DNA of 64,000 nucleotides from Halopseudomonas salegens (GTDB lineage Bacteria; Pseudomonadota; Gammaproteobacteria; Pseudomonadales; Pseudomonadaceae): assembly GCF_900105655.1 (NCBI RefSeq), contig NZ_LT629787.1, positions 806,001 through 870,000 of the forward strand, written 5' to 3'. Under the pieces are notes generated by a model. That model did not search any database. It saw only the letters and a list, made by a program, of their open reading frames with translations, and was not told the DNA's origin. The number at the start of each line of letters is the position of its first letter. The stretch's first letter is position 1. The position numbers and the translations under genes were made by a program. Shown here piece by piece: positions 24,224 through 31,985 of the stretch.

Positions 24224-24253
24224 TTGACCGCACCTGTTAACTGGTGCTATTAA
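24224..24253 (+). promoter_or_regulatory. Internal cassette promoter for the toxin-antitoxin pair
   Basis: A -35 box TTGACC (24224-24229) and a -10 box TATTAA (24248-24253) are 18 bp apart, in the short spacer between attC14 and the antitoxin gene. Toxin-antitoxin cassettes usually bring their own promoter, which fits. Confidence 0.6.
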
Positions 24254-24283
24254 TAGGGCCAAATCGTTGACTGGGTAATCACT

Positions 24284-24553
24284 ATGCAAGTGAAATTTTC
24301 CGAGGATGTCATTCCTCTATCAGAGCTGAAGATCAATCCTGGAAAGGTGGTTGGTCGAGCGCAAAATACGCATCGCCCCATCCTGCTCACCAGCCGTGGC
24401 CGCGGCATAGCTGTTGTTCAGGGGCTCGAGGATTATGAGAGAACCGCAGAGGAATTGCGGTTTGTAAAGGCGGTGGCGCAGGGGCTTATGGATGTTCGCG
24501 AGGGCAACACCGTATCGTTGGAGGACGCCAGGAAAGCGTTGGGCATCAAGTAA
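24284..24553 (+). CDS. Cassette 15a: Phd/YefM-type antitoxin
   Basis: An 89-residue protein. The N-terminus (VIPLSELKINPGKVVGRAQNT and HRPILLTSRGRGIAVVQGLEDYE) is the Phd/YefM DNA-binding fold; the C-terminal tail (VREGNTVSLEDARKALGIK) would wrap the toxin. It would neutralise the downstream ParE/RelE-like protein and repress its own promoter at 24224-24253. The stop codon abuts the toxin start, the normal antitoxin-first order. Confidence 0.9.
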   Translation: MQVKFSEDVIPLSELKINPGKVVGRAQNTHRPILLTSRGRGIAVVQGLEDYERTAEELRFVKAVAQGLMDVREGNTVSLEDARKALGIK

Positions 24554-24853
24554 ATGGAATTACGCATCGCACAGTCCGCTCTTGAGGACTTACAGGCTAT
24601 TCAGGAGTATTACAAAGAGCAGGATGTGCCACATATCGGTAATGATTTCGTCGCTGCTATCCTGGAGCACTGTGAAATGCTTCAAATCCACCCTGATGCT
24701 GGCCGAATTGTTCCTGAATTCAACATGGATCATATTCGCGAATTGATTCACGCGCCGTTTCGAGTTGTCTATCTCAGGCAGGCTAAAGAGGTTGTGCTCA
24801 TACGAGTCTGGCGGAGTGAGAGGCAGCTCGAATTACCAGCTAACGAAATATAA
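24554..24853 (+). CDS. Cassette 15b: RelE/ParE-superfamily toxin
   Basis: A 99-residue protein beginning directly after the antitoxin stop. The pattern LRIAQSALEDLQAIQEYY, then MLQIHPDAGRIVPEF, IRELIHAPFRVVYLR and VVLIRVWRSERQL follows the RelE/ParE fold, with the conserved Arg residues in the last strands. Whether it cleaves mRNA (RelE) or poisons gyrase (ParE) cannot be decided; the sequence leans to ParE. The end overlaps the left box of attC15. Such pairs stabilise large cassette arrays. Confidence 0.88.
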   Translation: MELRIAQSALEDLQAIQEYYKEQDVPHIGNDFVAAILEHCEMLQIHPDAGRIVPEFNMDHIRELIHAPFRVVYLRQAKEVVLIRVWRSERQLELPANEI

Positions 24854-24925
24854 CCAGGCCATGCACCGGATGCCAAAACCTCCGCTTCGTTGCGGTTCTG
24901 TCACCGGTGATGGCGGGCGGTATGC
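24848..24925 (+). other. attC15 with mutated core
   Basis: Left box ATATAAC (24848-24854), one base off the complement of GTTATGT. The right core reads GGTATGC (24919-24925), but the next cassette ends with GCATAAC, so it was originally GTTATGC and one T has since changed to G. 78 bp. Confidence 0.82.
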
Positions 24926-24943
24926 GTCCACTGGGAACGACAG

Positions 24944-25201
24944 ATGACCGTAGATGTTAAGGGAGAACAGGTTCGTATTGGATCTAAGGTCAGAGTTTTA
25001 TCTGTTCATTTGAAAGATTTGGATTGTTTGCCCGACGAAGAAGTTAGTCGCATCAATTCAATTGTTGGCCAAGTTTTGAGCGTCTATGACATCTCGTCTA
25101 AGTACGTGAGTGTTAAAAAGGTTTGGGAAGATGGAGGCGTCTTAAGTGAGGGACTATCGATGAATTTACTTTCGAACCAGATTGAACTGGTGGAGTTTTA
25201 G
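24944..25201 (+). CDS. Cassette 16: small soluble protein of unknown function
   Basis: An 85-residue protein, rich in beta-strand-forming residues (QVRIGSKVRVLSVHL, INSIVGQVLSVYDI, YVSVKKVWEDGG), which could form an SH3- or KOW-like barrel. The ATG at 24944 follows the core by 18 bases without a strong ribosome site. No family recognised. Confidence 0.62.
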   Translation: MTVDVKGEQVRIGSKVRVLSVHLKDLDCLPDEEVSRINSIVGQVLSVYDISSKYVSVKKVWEDGGVLSEGLSMNLLSNQIELVEF

Positions 25202-25221
25202 CGCACAGCTGAGAGTGAAAT

Positions 25222-25299
25222 GCATAACCAGTCATTGTTGGCGGGCAATCATTCCACCGCGTCGCGGCTCCAAAATTGCCGCAAAGTTCTGCGTTATGC
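25222..25299 (+). other. attC16, last recognisable site
   Basis: Left box GCATAAC (25222-25228), right core GTTATGC (25293-25299), 78 bp with arms typical of Pseudomonas attC. No further site is found downstream, so this marks the distal end of the recognisable array. Confidence 0.9.
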
Positions 25300-25323
25300 T
25301 CACACGAAGTCAGTCTTCGTCAT

Positions 25324-25530
25324 ATGAAACGTGAGAGCATTGAAATGCTCATCGATGGCTCGGGTAACATTACCATTGGCAGAGCTGGGCCGGTTCGCTG
25401 TGCGGCGACCGCGTCTGATGAAGACCCGTGTCTTGTGATGTTAGTTCGTCAGCCTGACGAGTCATTCGAGGATTTGCGTGCACGATTGGATCGCGCCATT
25501 GCAGTTGCAGTCTGGGTCGCCGTTAAATAA
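25324..25530 (+). CDS. Short protein after the last attC site
   Basis: A predicted 68-residue protein (MLIDGSGNITIGRAGPVRC in its first half). It follows attC16 and would be the gene of a terminal cassette whose own attC has been lost. The start is uncertain (ATG 25324 or 25345) and no clear ribosome site is seen. No function assigned; it may be a fragment. Confidence 0.45.
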   Translation: MKRESIEMLIDGSGNITIGRAGPVRCAATASDEDPCLVMLVRQPDESFEDLRARLDRAIAVAVWVAVK

Positions 25531-25552
25531 AAAATCATTCTTGGGAGCGGGT

Positions 25553-25987
25553 ATGAGTCTGTCGGGTTTTTTCTTGCGTTTTACCATTATATACACCCTG
25601 GTTATGGCGGCAGCAGGCATTACGGCGGGCGTGTTGGGTCTGGGTCAGGTCAGCGCTTTGAATACACCTATTTTGCTGGCTATTGCATACTGGTGCTTCT
25701 ATTCCTATTGGAATAAAAATGCACGCATTATCGAGGGTGGTGAACAATGGGCATTGATCTTCCTCGCGCTCGCAGGTGATGTTTTGGCCAGCATTTTGTT
25801 GGGTATGCCGACAGCGCTGGCAAGTGACATGCCCGTTGCATATCTGTTCCTGGGGCTGCTGGTTGTGACCCCACTGCATTTGCTGATGTTTGTGGCAGTC
25901 AATTTCGTGGTCAAAAAGCAAATCATCAAGCTGCACCCCGACTGGTGCAGTGCCAGTAAAGCCGCAAGCCCGTCACAACCCGATTGA
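25553..25987 (+). CDS. ABZJ_00895-like four-TM membrane protein
   Basis: A 144-residue protein with four predicted transmembrane helices (FLRFTIIYTLVMAAAGITAG, PILLAIAYWCFYSYW, WALIFLALAGDVLASILLGM, VAYLFLGLLVVTPLHLLMFV). Length and pattern agree with the ABZJ_00895 family, a group of unknown function that I recall being often found in integron cassettes. The ATG at 25553 follows a GGGAG box. It sits between the terminal cassette and dnaX with no attC of its own, so it is either a cassette gene that became fixed or a resident gene. Confidence 0.65.
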   Translation: MSLSGFFLRFTIIYTLVMAAAGITAGVLGLGQVSALNTPILLAIAYWCFYSYWNKNARIIEGGEQWALIFLALAGDVLASILLGMPTALASDMPVAYLFLGLLVVTPLHLLMFVAVNFVVKKQIIKLHPDWCSASKAASPSQPD

Positions 25988-26127
25988 CTGTTGTCCATCG
26001 CGGGCCTGGCTGTGGATTGAGCAACGGATGCGTTGATCTGTTGCGTCCATCTTGCGTCTCGCAATGTCTGCCGGCATTGGTTACAGTAGCCGCTTGTTGA
26101 CTGACCGATGTGGATATTCCCCAGCCC

Positions 26128-28119
26128 ATGAGTTATCAGGTATTAGCCCGTAAATGGCGTCCGCGACTGTTCCGTGAAATGGTCGGGCAGACCCATGTGC
26201 TGCAAGCGCTGATCAATGCGCTGGACAACAATCGCCTGCATCATGCTTACCTGTTTACCGGCACGCGCGGCGTCGGCAAAACCACGATTGCGCGGATTCT
26301 GGCCAAGTGCCTGAACTGCGAGCAAGGTGTCAGTTCCGAGCCATGCGGCGTGTGTTCCGCTTGCCGGGAGATTGACGAGGGTCGCTTTGTCGACCTGATC
26401 GAAGTGGATGCTGCCAGCCGCACAAAGGTGGAAGATACCCGTGAATTGCTGGATAACGTGCAATATGCGCCCAGTCGCGGTCGCTTCAAGGTCTACCTGA
26501 TCGACGAAGTTCACATGCTTTCCGGGCACAGTTTCAATGCCTTGCTGAAAACGCTGGAAGAGCCTCCGGAACACGTCAAATTCCTGCTTGCCACCACCGA
26601 TCCGCAAAAACTGCCGGTTACCATCCTGTCACGCTGTCTGCAGTTTTCGTTGAAGAACATGACGCCGGACAAGATGGTCGATCATCTGCGGCATGTGCTG
26701 TCCGATGAGCAGATTCCGCATGATGACGAATCACTCTGGCTGCTCGGCCGGGCCGCGGATGGCTCCATGCGTGACGCCCTGAGTCTGACCGATCAGGCGA
26801 TTGCCTTTGGCAATGGCCACCTGGAGGTCAGCCAGGTGCGCACTATGCTGGGCACGATTGACCATACCCAGGTGTTTGCGCTGCTGGATACCCTGGCCGC
26901 CGATGATGCCCGTGCCATGCTGACGCTGGTCGCCGAGCTGGCCGAGCAGGGGGCTGACTTTGCCGGTGTGCTCGCCGAATTGATTACTTCCCTGCAACGC
27001 ATAGCTCTGGCGCAAGTCGTTCCGGAGGCTGCTGATGCCGGGCAGGGTGATGCTGCCCGGGTGCTGGAACTGGCGCGCAGCATCAGTGCCGAGGACGTAC
27101 AGCTGTTCTATCAACTGGCGCTGCATGGCCGGCGTGACTTGCCGCTGGCGCCAGAGCCGCGGGGCGGGTTTGAAATGACGCTGTTACGCATGTTGGCGTT
27201 CCGTCCGGGAACCCTGGGTGAACCCGACAGTGCGCCACCCGACCCGGCGGGAAAGCCGGCGCGGAGCAGCCAGGCCCGGGCTGACTCCGCAGTGGCGGGG
27301 GCGCCGGCAGCAGTGCCTTCTGTTGCCGCTACACCCGCGGCTGCGAAGGAGCTTGCCAGCCCTGCCGGTGAGCCCGCCACACCCAGTAGCGGCGTCGCTG
27401 CGCCAGCGCAGGCCGCCGAATCGGTAGCCGCTGCAGCGGTTGCTGAAGACCAGGCCGCTGAAACCGGTGAGGCTGCGGATTCAGCGGGCATGGAGCCGGC
27501 AAAAGCCACTGCACCCCAGCCGTTGAATGCCGCCACTCCGGTCAAGCCGCCGCAGGATGAACCGCCCGCGGATTGGTTGCAGGCTGCCCCTGATGAGCCC
27601 GCCGATGAGCGTGCTGATTATGATGACGAGGCCGAGCTGGCTGAATATCAGGGTGACTGGACGCCGGCTGCCGAGCCGGAAGCCACAGGGGCCGATGCGA
27701 TCAGTGATCTGCCGCTGGCCACAGGGTTGGCTGCTGAATGGTTGGCATTGTTCCCGCGCCTGGCCTTGAGCGGCCTTACCCTGAGTATTGCTGCTCACTG
27801 TCAGTGGGTGCGGCAAGAGGGTAACCAATGGTTGCTGCATCTGGACCCGAGCAACAGCGCCTTGTATAACGATAATCACCGTCAACGTCTGCAACAGGCT
27901 ATCAGTGACTGTACCGGTGAGGCGGTTGAACTCATGGTTGAGGTTGCTGCTCCAACCGAGGAGACACCGGCGATTGCCGAGGCACGTCGCCGGCATCAAC
28001 GACAGTGCGAGGCTGAAGCGACTATCAAGGCTGATCCGCTGGTTCAGGCGTTGATCTCCGAGTTTTCCGCGCGAATCTGCGACGACAGTATTCGCCCCCA
28101 GGACATACCGGCAAATTGA
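26128..28119 (+). CDS. dnaX: DNA polymerase III subunits gamma and tau
   Basis: DnaX is the clamp-loader ATPase that joins the polymerase cores and loads the beta clamp. The family start [12 protein letters not shown] is at 26128, so I use it rather than a GTG at 26110. The Walker A motif GTRGVGKTT is near residue 45-52, the zinc cysteines follow in CLNCEQ, CGVCSAC, and DEVHML is Walker B. Residues of about 380-520 are an Ala/Pro/Glu-rich linker, and the C-terminal tau domain ends the 663-residue protein. A programmed frameshift for gamma was not evident. ffs is its usual neighbour. Confidence 0.96.
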   Translation: MSYQVLARKWRPRLFREMVGQTHVLQALINALDNNRLHHAYLFTGTRGVGKTTIARILAKCLNCEQGVSSEPCGVCSACREIDEGRFVDLIEVDAASRTKVEDTRELLDNVQYAPSRGRFKVYLIDEVHMLSGHSFNALLKTLEEPPEHVKFLLATTDPQKLPVTILSRCLQFSLKNMTPDKMVDHLRHVLSDEQIPHDDESLWLLGRAADGSMRDALSLTDQAIAFGNGHLEVSQVRTMLGTIDHTQVFALLDTLAADDARAMLTLVAELAEQGADFAGVLAELITSLQRIALAQVVPEAADAGQGDAARVLELARSISAEDVQLFYQLALHGRRDLPLAPEPRGGFEMTLLRMLAFRPGTLGEPDSAPPDPAGKPARSSQARADSAVAGAPAAVPSVAATPAAAKELASPAGEPATPSSGVAAPAQAAESVAAAAVAEDQAAETGEAADSAGMEPAKATAPQPLNAATPVKPPQDEPPADWLQAAPDEPADERADYDDEAELAEYQGDWTPAAEPEATGADAISDLPLATGLAAEWLALFPRLALSGLTLSIAAHCQWVRQEGNQWLLHLDPSNSALYNDNHRQRLQQAISDCTGEAVELMVEVAAPTEETPAIAEARRRHQRQCEAEATIKADPLVQALISEFSARICDDSIRPQDIPAN

Positions 28120-28130
28120 GTGAGGATGCA

Positions 28131-28457
28131 ATGATGAAAGGTGGCATGGCAGGCCTGATGAAGCAGGCGCAAGAAATGCAGGAAAAAATGCAGAAAATGC
28201 AGGAAGAACTGGCCAATGCGGAAGTAACCGGGCAATCCGGTGCCGGCATGGTGTCGGTGGTGATGAACGGACGTCACGATGTGCGTCGGGTCAGCATTGA
28301 TGACAGCCTGATGGGTGAAGACAAGGAAATCATCGAGGATCTGGTAGCCGCGGCCTTCAACGATGCCGTGCGCAAACTGGAACAGCAGAATCAGGAAAAA
28401 ATGTCCGGTTTGACGTCCGGCATGAACCTGCCCGACGGTTTCAAGATGCCCTTTTGA
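28131..28457 (+). CDS. ybaB: YbaB/EbfC nucleoid-associated protein
   Basis: A 108-residue DNA-binding protein of the YbaB/EbfC family, which forms tweezer-shaped dimers. [20 protein letters not shown] is the N-terminal helix, [16 protein letters not shown] the strands, and [14 protein letters not shown] with LPDGFKMPF the conserved end. The start ATG 28131 is 11 bases after the dnaX stop. It belongs to the conserved dnaX-ybaB-recR operon. Confidence 0.94.
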   Translation: MMKGGMAGLMKQAQEMQEKMQKMQEELANAEVTGQSGAGMVSVVMNGRHDVRRVSIDDSLMGEDKEIIEDLVAAAFNDAVRKLEQQNQEKMSGLTSGMNLPDGFKMPF

Positions 28458-28466
28458 GGCCACTGA

Positions 28467-29066
28467 ATGAGCTTTAGTCCACGAATCCGGCAGTTGATCG
28501 ACGGCTTGCGGGGGTTGCCTGGTGTCGGTCCGAAGACCGCCCAACGCATGGCCTTGCACTTGCTGGAACGTGATCGCGGTGCTGGCCGGCAGCTGGCTGT
28601 TGCGCTGGAAGCGGCGATGGATGGCGTTGGCTATTGCCAACGCTGCCGTAGCCTGAGCGAAGAAGACCTTTGCCGTCTCTGTTCCGACCCCGGGCGTGAT
28701 GACAGCCTGCTCTGCGTGCTGCAAAGCCAGGCCGATGTATGGGCGGTCGAACAGGCAGGCGGGTTCAATGGTCGTTACTTCGTGCTCAAGGGCAGTCTGT
28801 CGCCGATTGACGGTCTGGGGCCGGAGGAAATCGGTATTCCTGCCCTGCTGGCGAGTATGCAAGGCAGGGCGGTGACCGAGGTGATTCTGGCCACCAACCC
28901 CACGGTAGAGGGTGAGGCCACCGCGCACTATATTGCCGGGTTACTGCGTCCCAAAGGTATCAGGCTGTCCCGTCTGGCCCACGGTATTCCTCTCGGGGGC
29001 GAGCTGGAGTTTGTCGACGGTGGCACCCTGGCGCATGCGCTTGCCGGGCGCACCGTCCTTGACTGA
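28467..29066 (+). CDS. recR: Recombination protein RecR
   Basis: RecR acts with RecF and RecO to load RecA on gapped DNA. The 199-residue protein has the N-terminal helix-hairpin-helix ([20 protein letters not shown]), a four-cysteine zinc finger ([18 protein letters not shown]) and a toprim domain ([12 protein letters not shown]; then [14 protein letters not shown]). It ends the dnaX operon and is convergent with the pirin gene 18 bases away. Confidence 0.96.
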   Translation: MSFSPRIRQLIDGLRGLPGVGPKTAQRMALHLLERDRGAGRQLAVALEAAMDGVGYCQRCRSLSEEDLCRLCSDPGRDDSLLCVLQSQADVWAVEQAGGFNGRYFVLKGSLSPIDGLGPEEIGIPALLASMQGRAVTEVILATNPTVEGEATAHYIAGLLRPKGIRLSRLAHGIPLGGELEFVDGGTLAHALAGRTVLD

Positions 29067-29084
29067 GCACCCAATCAGTACGCT

Positions 29085-29951
29085 TCAAGACGCTAAACGG
29101 CCACTCTGGTAATCCATTATGGCCTGCTCAATTTCCTGCCGGCTGTTCATCACGAATGGACCGTATTGGATAATTGGCTCGCCGATGGGTTTGCCGGCAA
29201 TCAGCAGCGCCCGACTTCCCGTTACTCCTGCTTGCAGGGTCAACTGATTGCCCTGGCTCAGGCGTCCGAGTTGTTTGGGTTGCAGGATGGTGCTGCCCTG
29301 GCTGCCGTCAATTCGCACATCCCCTTCGTACACGTACAGCATCGCGGTGTGCTCCGTCGGCAGTGGCAGGCTCAGGGTCTCTTCCGCGTTGAGGTGCAGA
29401 TCAAGATACAGCGGCTCGGTGCTTTTGCCCTGAATCGGCCCTTGCAGAGGCTTGCCGCTCAGGTTCAGAGTCCCGGCAATCACTTTGACGCTACCGCCAC
29501 CCGGCAAGGTGCCGCTGGCGACTGCATCAGCCGGCAGGTCCTGATAATGGGCTGGCTGCATCTTTTCCGCTGCCGGCAGGTTGATCCACAACTGAAAGCC
29601 GCGCATGCGACCGCTGGTCTGTTGCGGCATTTCCGAGTGAATGATGCCGCGCCCGGCGGTCATCCATTGCACCCCGCCGGACTCGAGCAGGCCCTGATTA
29701 CCCAGGTGGTCTTCATGCAGCATCCGGCCTTCGAGCATATACGTGACGGTCTCGAAACCACGGTGTGGGTGTGCGGGAAAGCCACCAATGTAGTCGGCAG
29801 CCGAGTCGGAACCGAATTCGTCCAGCATCAGGAAGGGATCGAAACGTTCAGGCCCCTGACCGCCGAAAACCCGGGTCAGTTTGACACCGTCGCCATCAGA
29901 GGCAGGGCGTCCGATCAGTTTTTCTACCAGATTACGGGTTTGAACAGTCAT
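29085..29951 (-). CDS. Pirin family protein
   Basis: A 288-residue bicupin. FDPFLMLDEFG, HPHRGFETVTYMLEG and DHLGNQGLLESGGVQWMTAGRGI hold the His/Glu residues that coordinate iron in pirins. EMPQQTSGRMRGFQLWINLP continues the conserved N-terminal cupin and the C-terminal cupin is more divergent. Pirins include quercetinase-like enzymes and regulators; the role here is open. The start ATG 29951 is preferred because GAGGAGGT lies just upstream of it. Confidence 0.92.
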   Translation of the reverse strand: MTVQTRNLVEKLIGRPASDGDGVKLTRVFGGQGPERFDPFLMLDEFGSDSAADYIGGFPAHPHRGFETVTYMLEGRMLHEDHLGNQGLLESGGVQWMTAGRGIIHSEMPQQTSGRMRGFQLWINLPAAEKMQPAHYQDLPADAVASGTLPGGGSVKVIAGTLNLSGKPLQGPIQGKSTEPLYLDLHLNAEETLSLPLPTEHTAMLYVYEGDVRIDGSQGSTILQPKQLGRLSQGNQLTLQAGVTGSRALLIAGKPIGEPIIQYGPFVMNSRQEIEQAIMDYQSGRLAS

Positions 29952-30083
29952 GCAAACCTCCTCGGTCAGCGGAGCCGGCGACACTGCCGACTCTGGTCAT
30001 GACTGCATTCTAGGATTGAATTTTTTGCGATAAAAGCAGAATAAAGCGAATGTTTATATCAGTAAATTCGATGCTTTGTGCTT

Positions 30084-30386
30084 TTATTGGGTGTCGCTGT
30101 CGCTGTCGGTTTCTTTTTCCAGCTCTTCCACCTCGGCAATAATGCGGTCGTAGGCTTCACAAGCCGTGTGATCACTGCGGGTAGGGTCTTCTACCTGAAG
30201 CTCGATCAGCTTCTGGTTGATGCGCTGCAGCTTGTCGGCATCTCCATAGGCCACTCGCTCCAGAGTGGCGGCCAGTTCGGCGCCTTTCTCCATGGCGGCC
30301 TCGGGGGTACATTCGTCGGCAACAGCGGGCATGGCTGCAGCCAGCAGACTGGAGCACAGCAGGGTCGCAAGCAGAGGGCGTTTCAT
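30084..30386 (-). CDS. Small secreted protein of unknown function
   Basis: A 100-residue protein with a typical Sec signal peptide (MKRPLLATLLCSSLLAAAMP, cleavage after AVA). The mature part is helical and acidic (EVEELEKETDSDSDTQ at the end) with two cysteines that could form a disulphide. It lies downstream of pyruvate kinase on the same strand. No family recognised. Confidence 0.72.
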   Translation of the reverse strand: MKRPLLATLLCSSLLAAAMPAVADECTPEAAMEKGAELAATLERVAYGDADKLQRINQKLIELQVEDPTRSDHTACEAYDRIIAEVEELEKETDSDSDTQ

Positions 30387-30454
30387 AAGTATTGTCCTTT
30401 GGTAAACAGACCTTCATCTTAGCCGGAGCCAGGCCAGCTTCCAAGCGCACAGGC

Positions 30455-31906
30455 TCAAACCAGAGCCTCGCGCACTTGCAGCAAACGCATTGAATTGGTC
30501 CCGCCGCGGGAGTTGTAGACATCGCCTTTGGTCAGAATTACCCAGTCTCCGGACTGCACCAGTTCACGGCTGAGCAGTGCCTCGATGGCAAACTGATCAA
30601 CCTCGCTTGAGGGCATCTCCGTCGGGTTGAAAGCCACCCCGGTAACCCCGCGCAGCAGGGCGGCGCGGCCCAGCGTGTGCGGGTGCGGTGACAGGGCAAA
30701 AATACGCAGAGGTGAACGGATGCGTGACATGATCAAGGGTGTGTAGCCACTCTCCGTCAAGCTGATAACCGCGGTGACGCCGGGGAAATGATTGCTGGCA
30801 TACATGGCTGACAGGGCAATGGTCTCGTCGCAGCGAGAAAACTCCTGATACAAACGATGTCCGGATTGCTGGCTGCTCGGGTGCTTTTCCGCCCCCTGGC
30901 AGATACGATCCATGGCCTTGACGGCATCCACCGGATAATCGCCAGCGGCAGTTTCAGCCGACAGCATCACGGCATCGGTGTAATCCAGCGTGGCATTGGC
31001 TACATCGGAAACTTCGGCCCTTGTCGGCATCGGGCTGTGAATCATCGATTCCATCATCTGGGTAGCGGTGATGACCAGTTTGTTCTGTTTGCGGGCACGG
31101 CTGATGATGTGTTTCTGGATGGCTACCAGCTCAGCATCGCCAATTTCCACCCCCAGATCGCCCCGCGCAACCATGACCCCATCGCTGGCCTGAATCAGCC
31201 CGTCCAGCGCGCTGTCATCGGCGACCGCTTCGGCACGCTCGATCTTGGCAATCAGCCAGGCGTCGGATTCATTGTCGGCAAGCAGTTTCCGCGCCTGTTG
31301 CATATCAGTGGCGTCGCGCGGGAAAGACACGGCGACATATTCCATCTGCAGTTCGGCGGCAAGGCTGATGTCAGCGTGGTCCTTGGGCGTGAGGGCGGTG
31401 GCTGACAGCCCGCCGCCGCGCCGGTTGATACCCTTTTGATTGGACAGATCACCACCGACAGTAACCTGACAGCGTACCTCGTCGCGGCCGACACTCTCGA
31501 CACGCAGAACCACGCGGCCATCATCCAGCAGCAACTCGTCACCGGCGCGGCAATCCTCGACCAGTTGCGGATAGTCGATACCCACCACGTCCTGGTTGCC
31601 GGCATCCAGCGGGTGGCTGGTCGAGAGGCGGAAATTATCGCCCGGTTCCAGGTGAATATGGCCATCGGCGAAACGGGCAATACGGATTTTGGGACCCTGC
31701 AAATCACCCAGTAAGGCGACATGGCGGCCCTGCTCGGCAGCGGCTTCGCGTACCCAGGCGGCGCGTTGACGGTGCTCATCGGCATGCCCATGGGAAAAGT
31801 TCAGGCGGGCGACGTCCATGCCGGCGCTGATCAGCGCGGCAATGTGTTCCGGGCTGTCGCAGGCCGGTCCCAGGGTGGCAACAATCTTGCAGCGGCGTTG
31901 GGCCAC
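30455..31906 (-). CDS. pykA: Pyruvate kinase
   Basis: The last glycolytic and Entner-Doudoroff enzyme: phosphoenolpyruvate plus ADP to pyruvate plus ATP. The 483-residue protein has RRCKIVATLGPAC at the start, MDVARLNFSHG, GDLQGPKIR, the catalytic KIERAEAV segment, VMVARGDLGVEI and the ETAAGDYPVDAV region. Divergent from edd, so the two pathway segments share an 80-bp promoter spacer. Confidence 0.95.
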   Translation of the reverse strand: MAQRRCKIVATLGPACDSPEHIAALISAGMDVARLNFSHGHADEHRQRAAWVREAAAEQGRHVALLGDLQGPKIRIARFADGHIHLEPGDNFRLSTSHPLDAGNQDVVGIDYPQLVEDCRAGDELLLDDGRVVLRVESVGRDEVRCQVTVGGDLSNQKGINRRGGGLSATALTPKDHADISLAAELQMEYVAVSFPRDATDMQQARKLLADNESDAWLIAKIERAEAVADDSALDGLIQASDGVMVARGDLGVEIGDAELVAIQKHIISRARKQNKLVITATQMMESMIHSPMPTRAEVSDVANATLDYTDAVMLSAETAAGDYPVDAVKAMDRICQGAEKHPSSQQSGHRLYQEFSRCDETIALSAMYASNHFPGVTAVISLTESGYTPLIMSRIRSPLRIFALSPHPHTLGRAALLRGVTGVAFNPTEMPSSEVDQFAIEALLSRELVQSGDWVILTKGDVYNSRGGTNSMRLLQVREALV

Positions 31907-31985
31907 GGGCAGCTCCTTCTGGCAATGGGGTTAAGTGCCACATACTATAGAACAGAATGAACAGCTCAAGTCCAGCGGAGATGAC

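Larger units (their letters stand above)
13104..25299 (+). mobile_element. Integron cassette array without integrase (CALIN)
   Basis: Sixteen attC sites were found by pairing each left box (RYYYAAC-like) with the core site that begins the same cassette. In 11 of the 16 the left box is the exact reverse complement of the core that opened that cassette (for example GTTATAC at 13104 and GTATAAC at 13552); the others differ at one or more positions. Cassette genes are all on the + strand with short spacers and are more AT-rich than the flanking core genes. No intI is present in the window. Two insertion sequence remnants interrupt the array. The unit lies between ffs and dnaX. Confidence 0.9.

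Noticed and set aside
25522..25528. GTTAAAT as the core of a seventeenth attC
   Set aside because: No matching left box (GCATAAC) or folding arms precede it, and it lies within an open frame.
26128..28119. Programmed frameshift in dnaX for the gamma subunit
   Set aside because: No A-AAA-AAG type slippery heptamer followed by a stem was found at the expected place.
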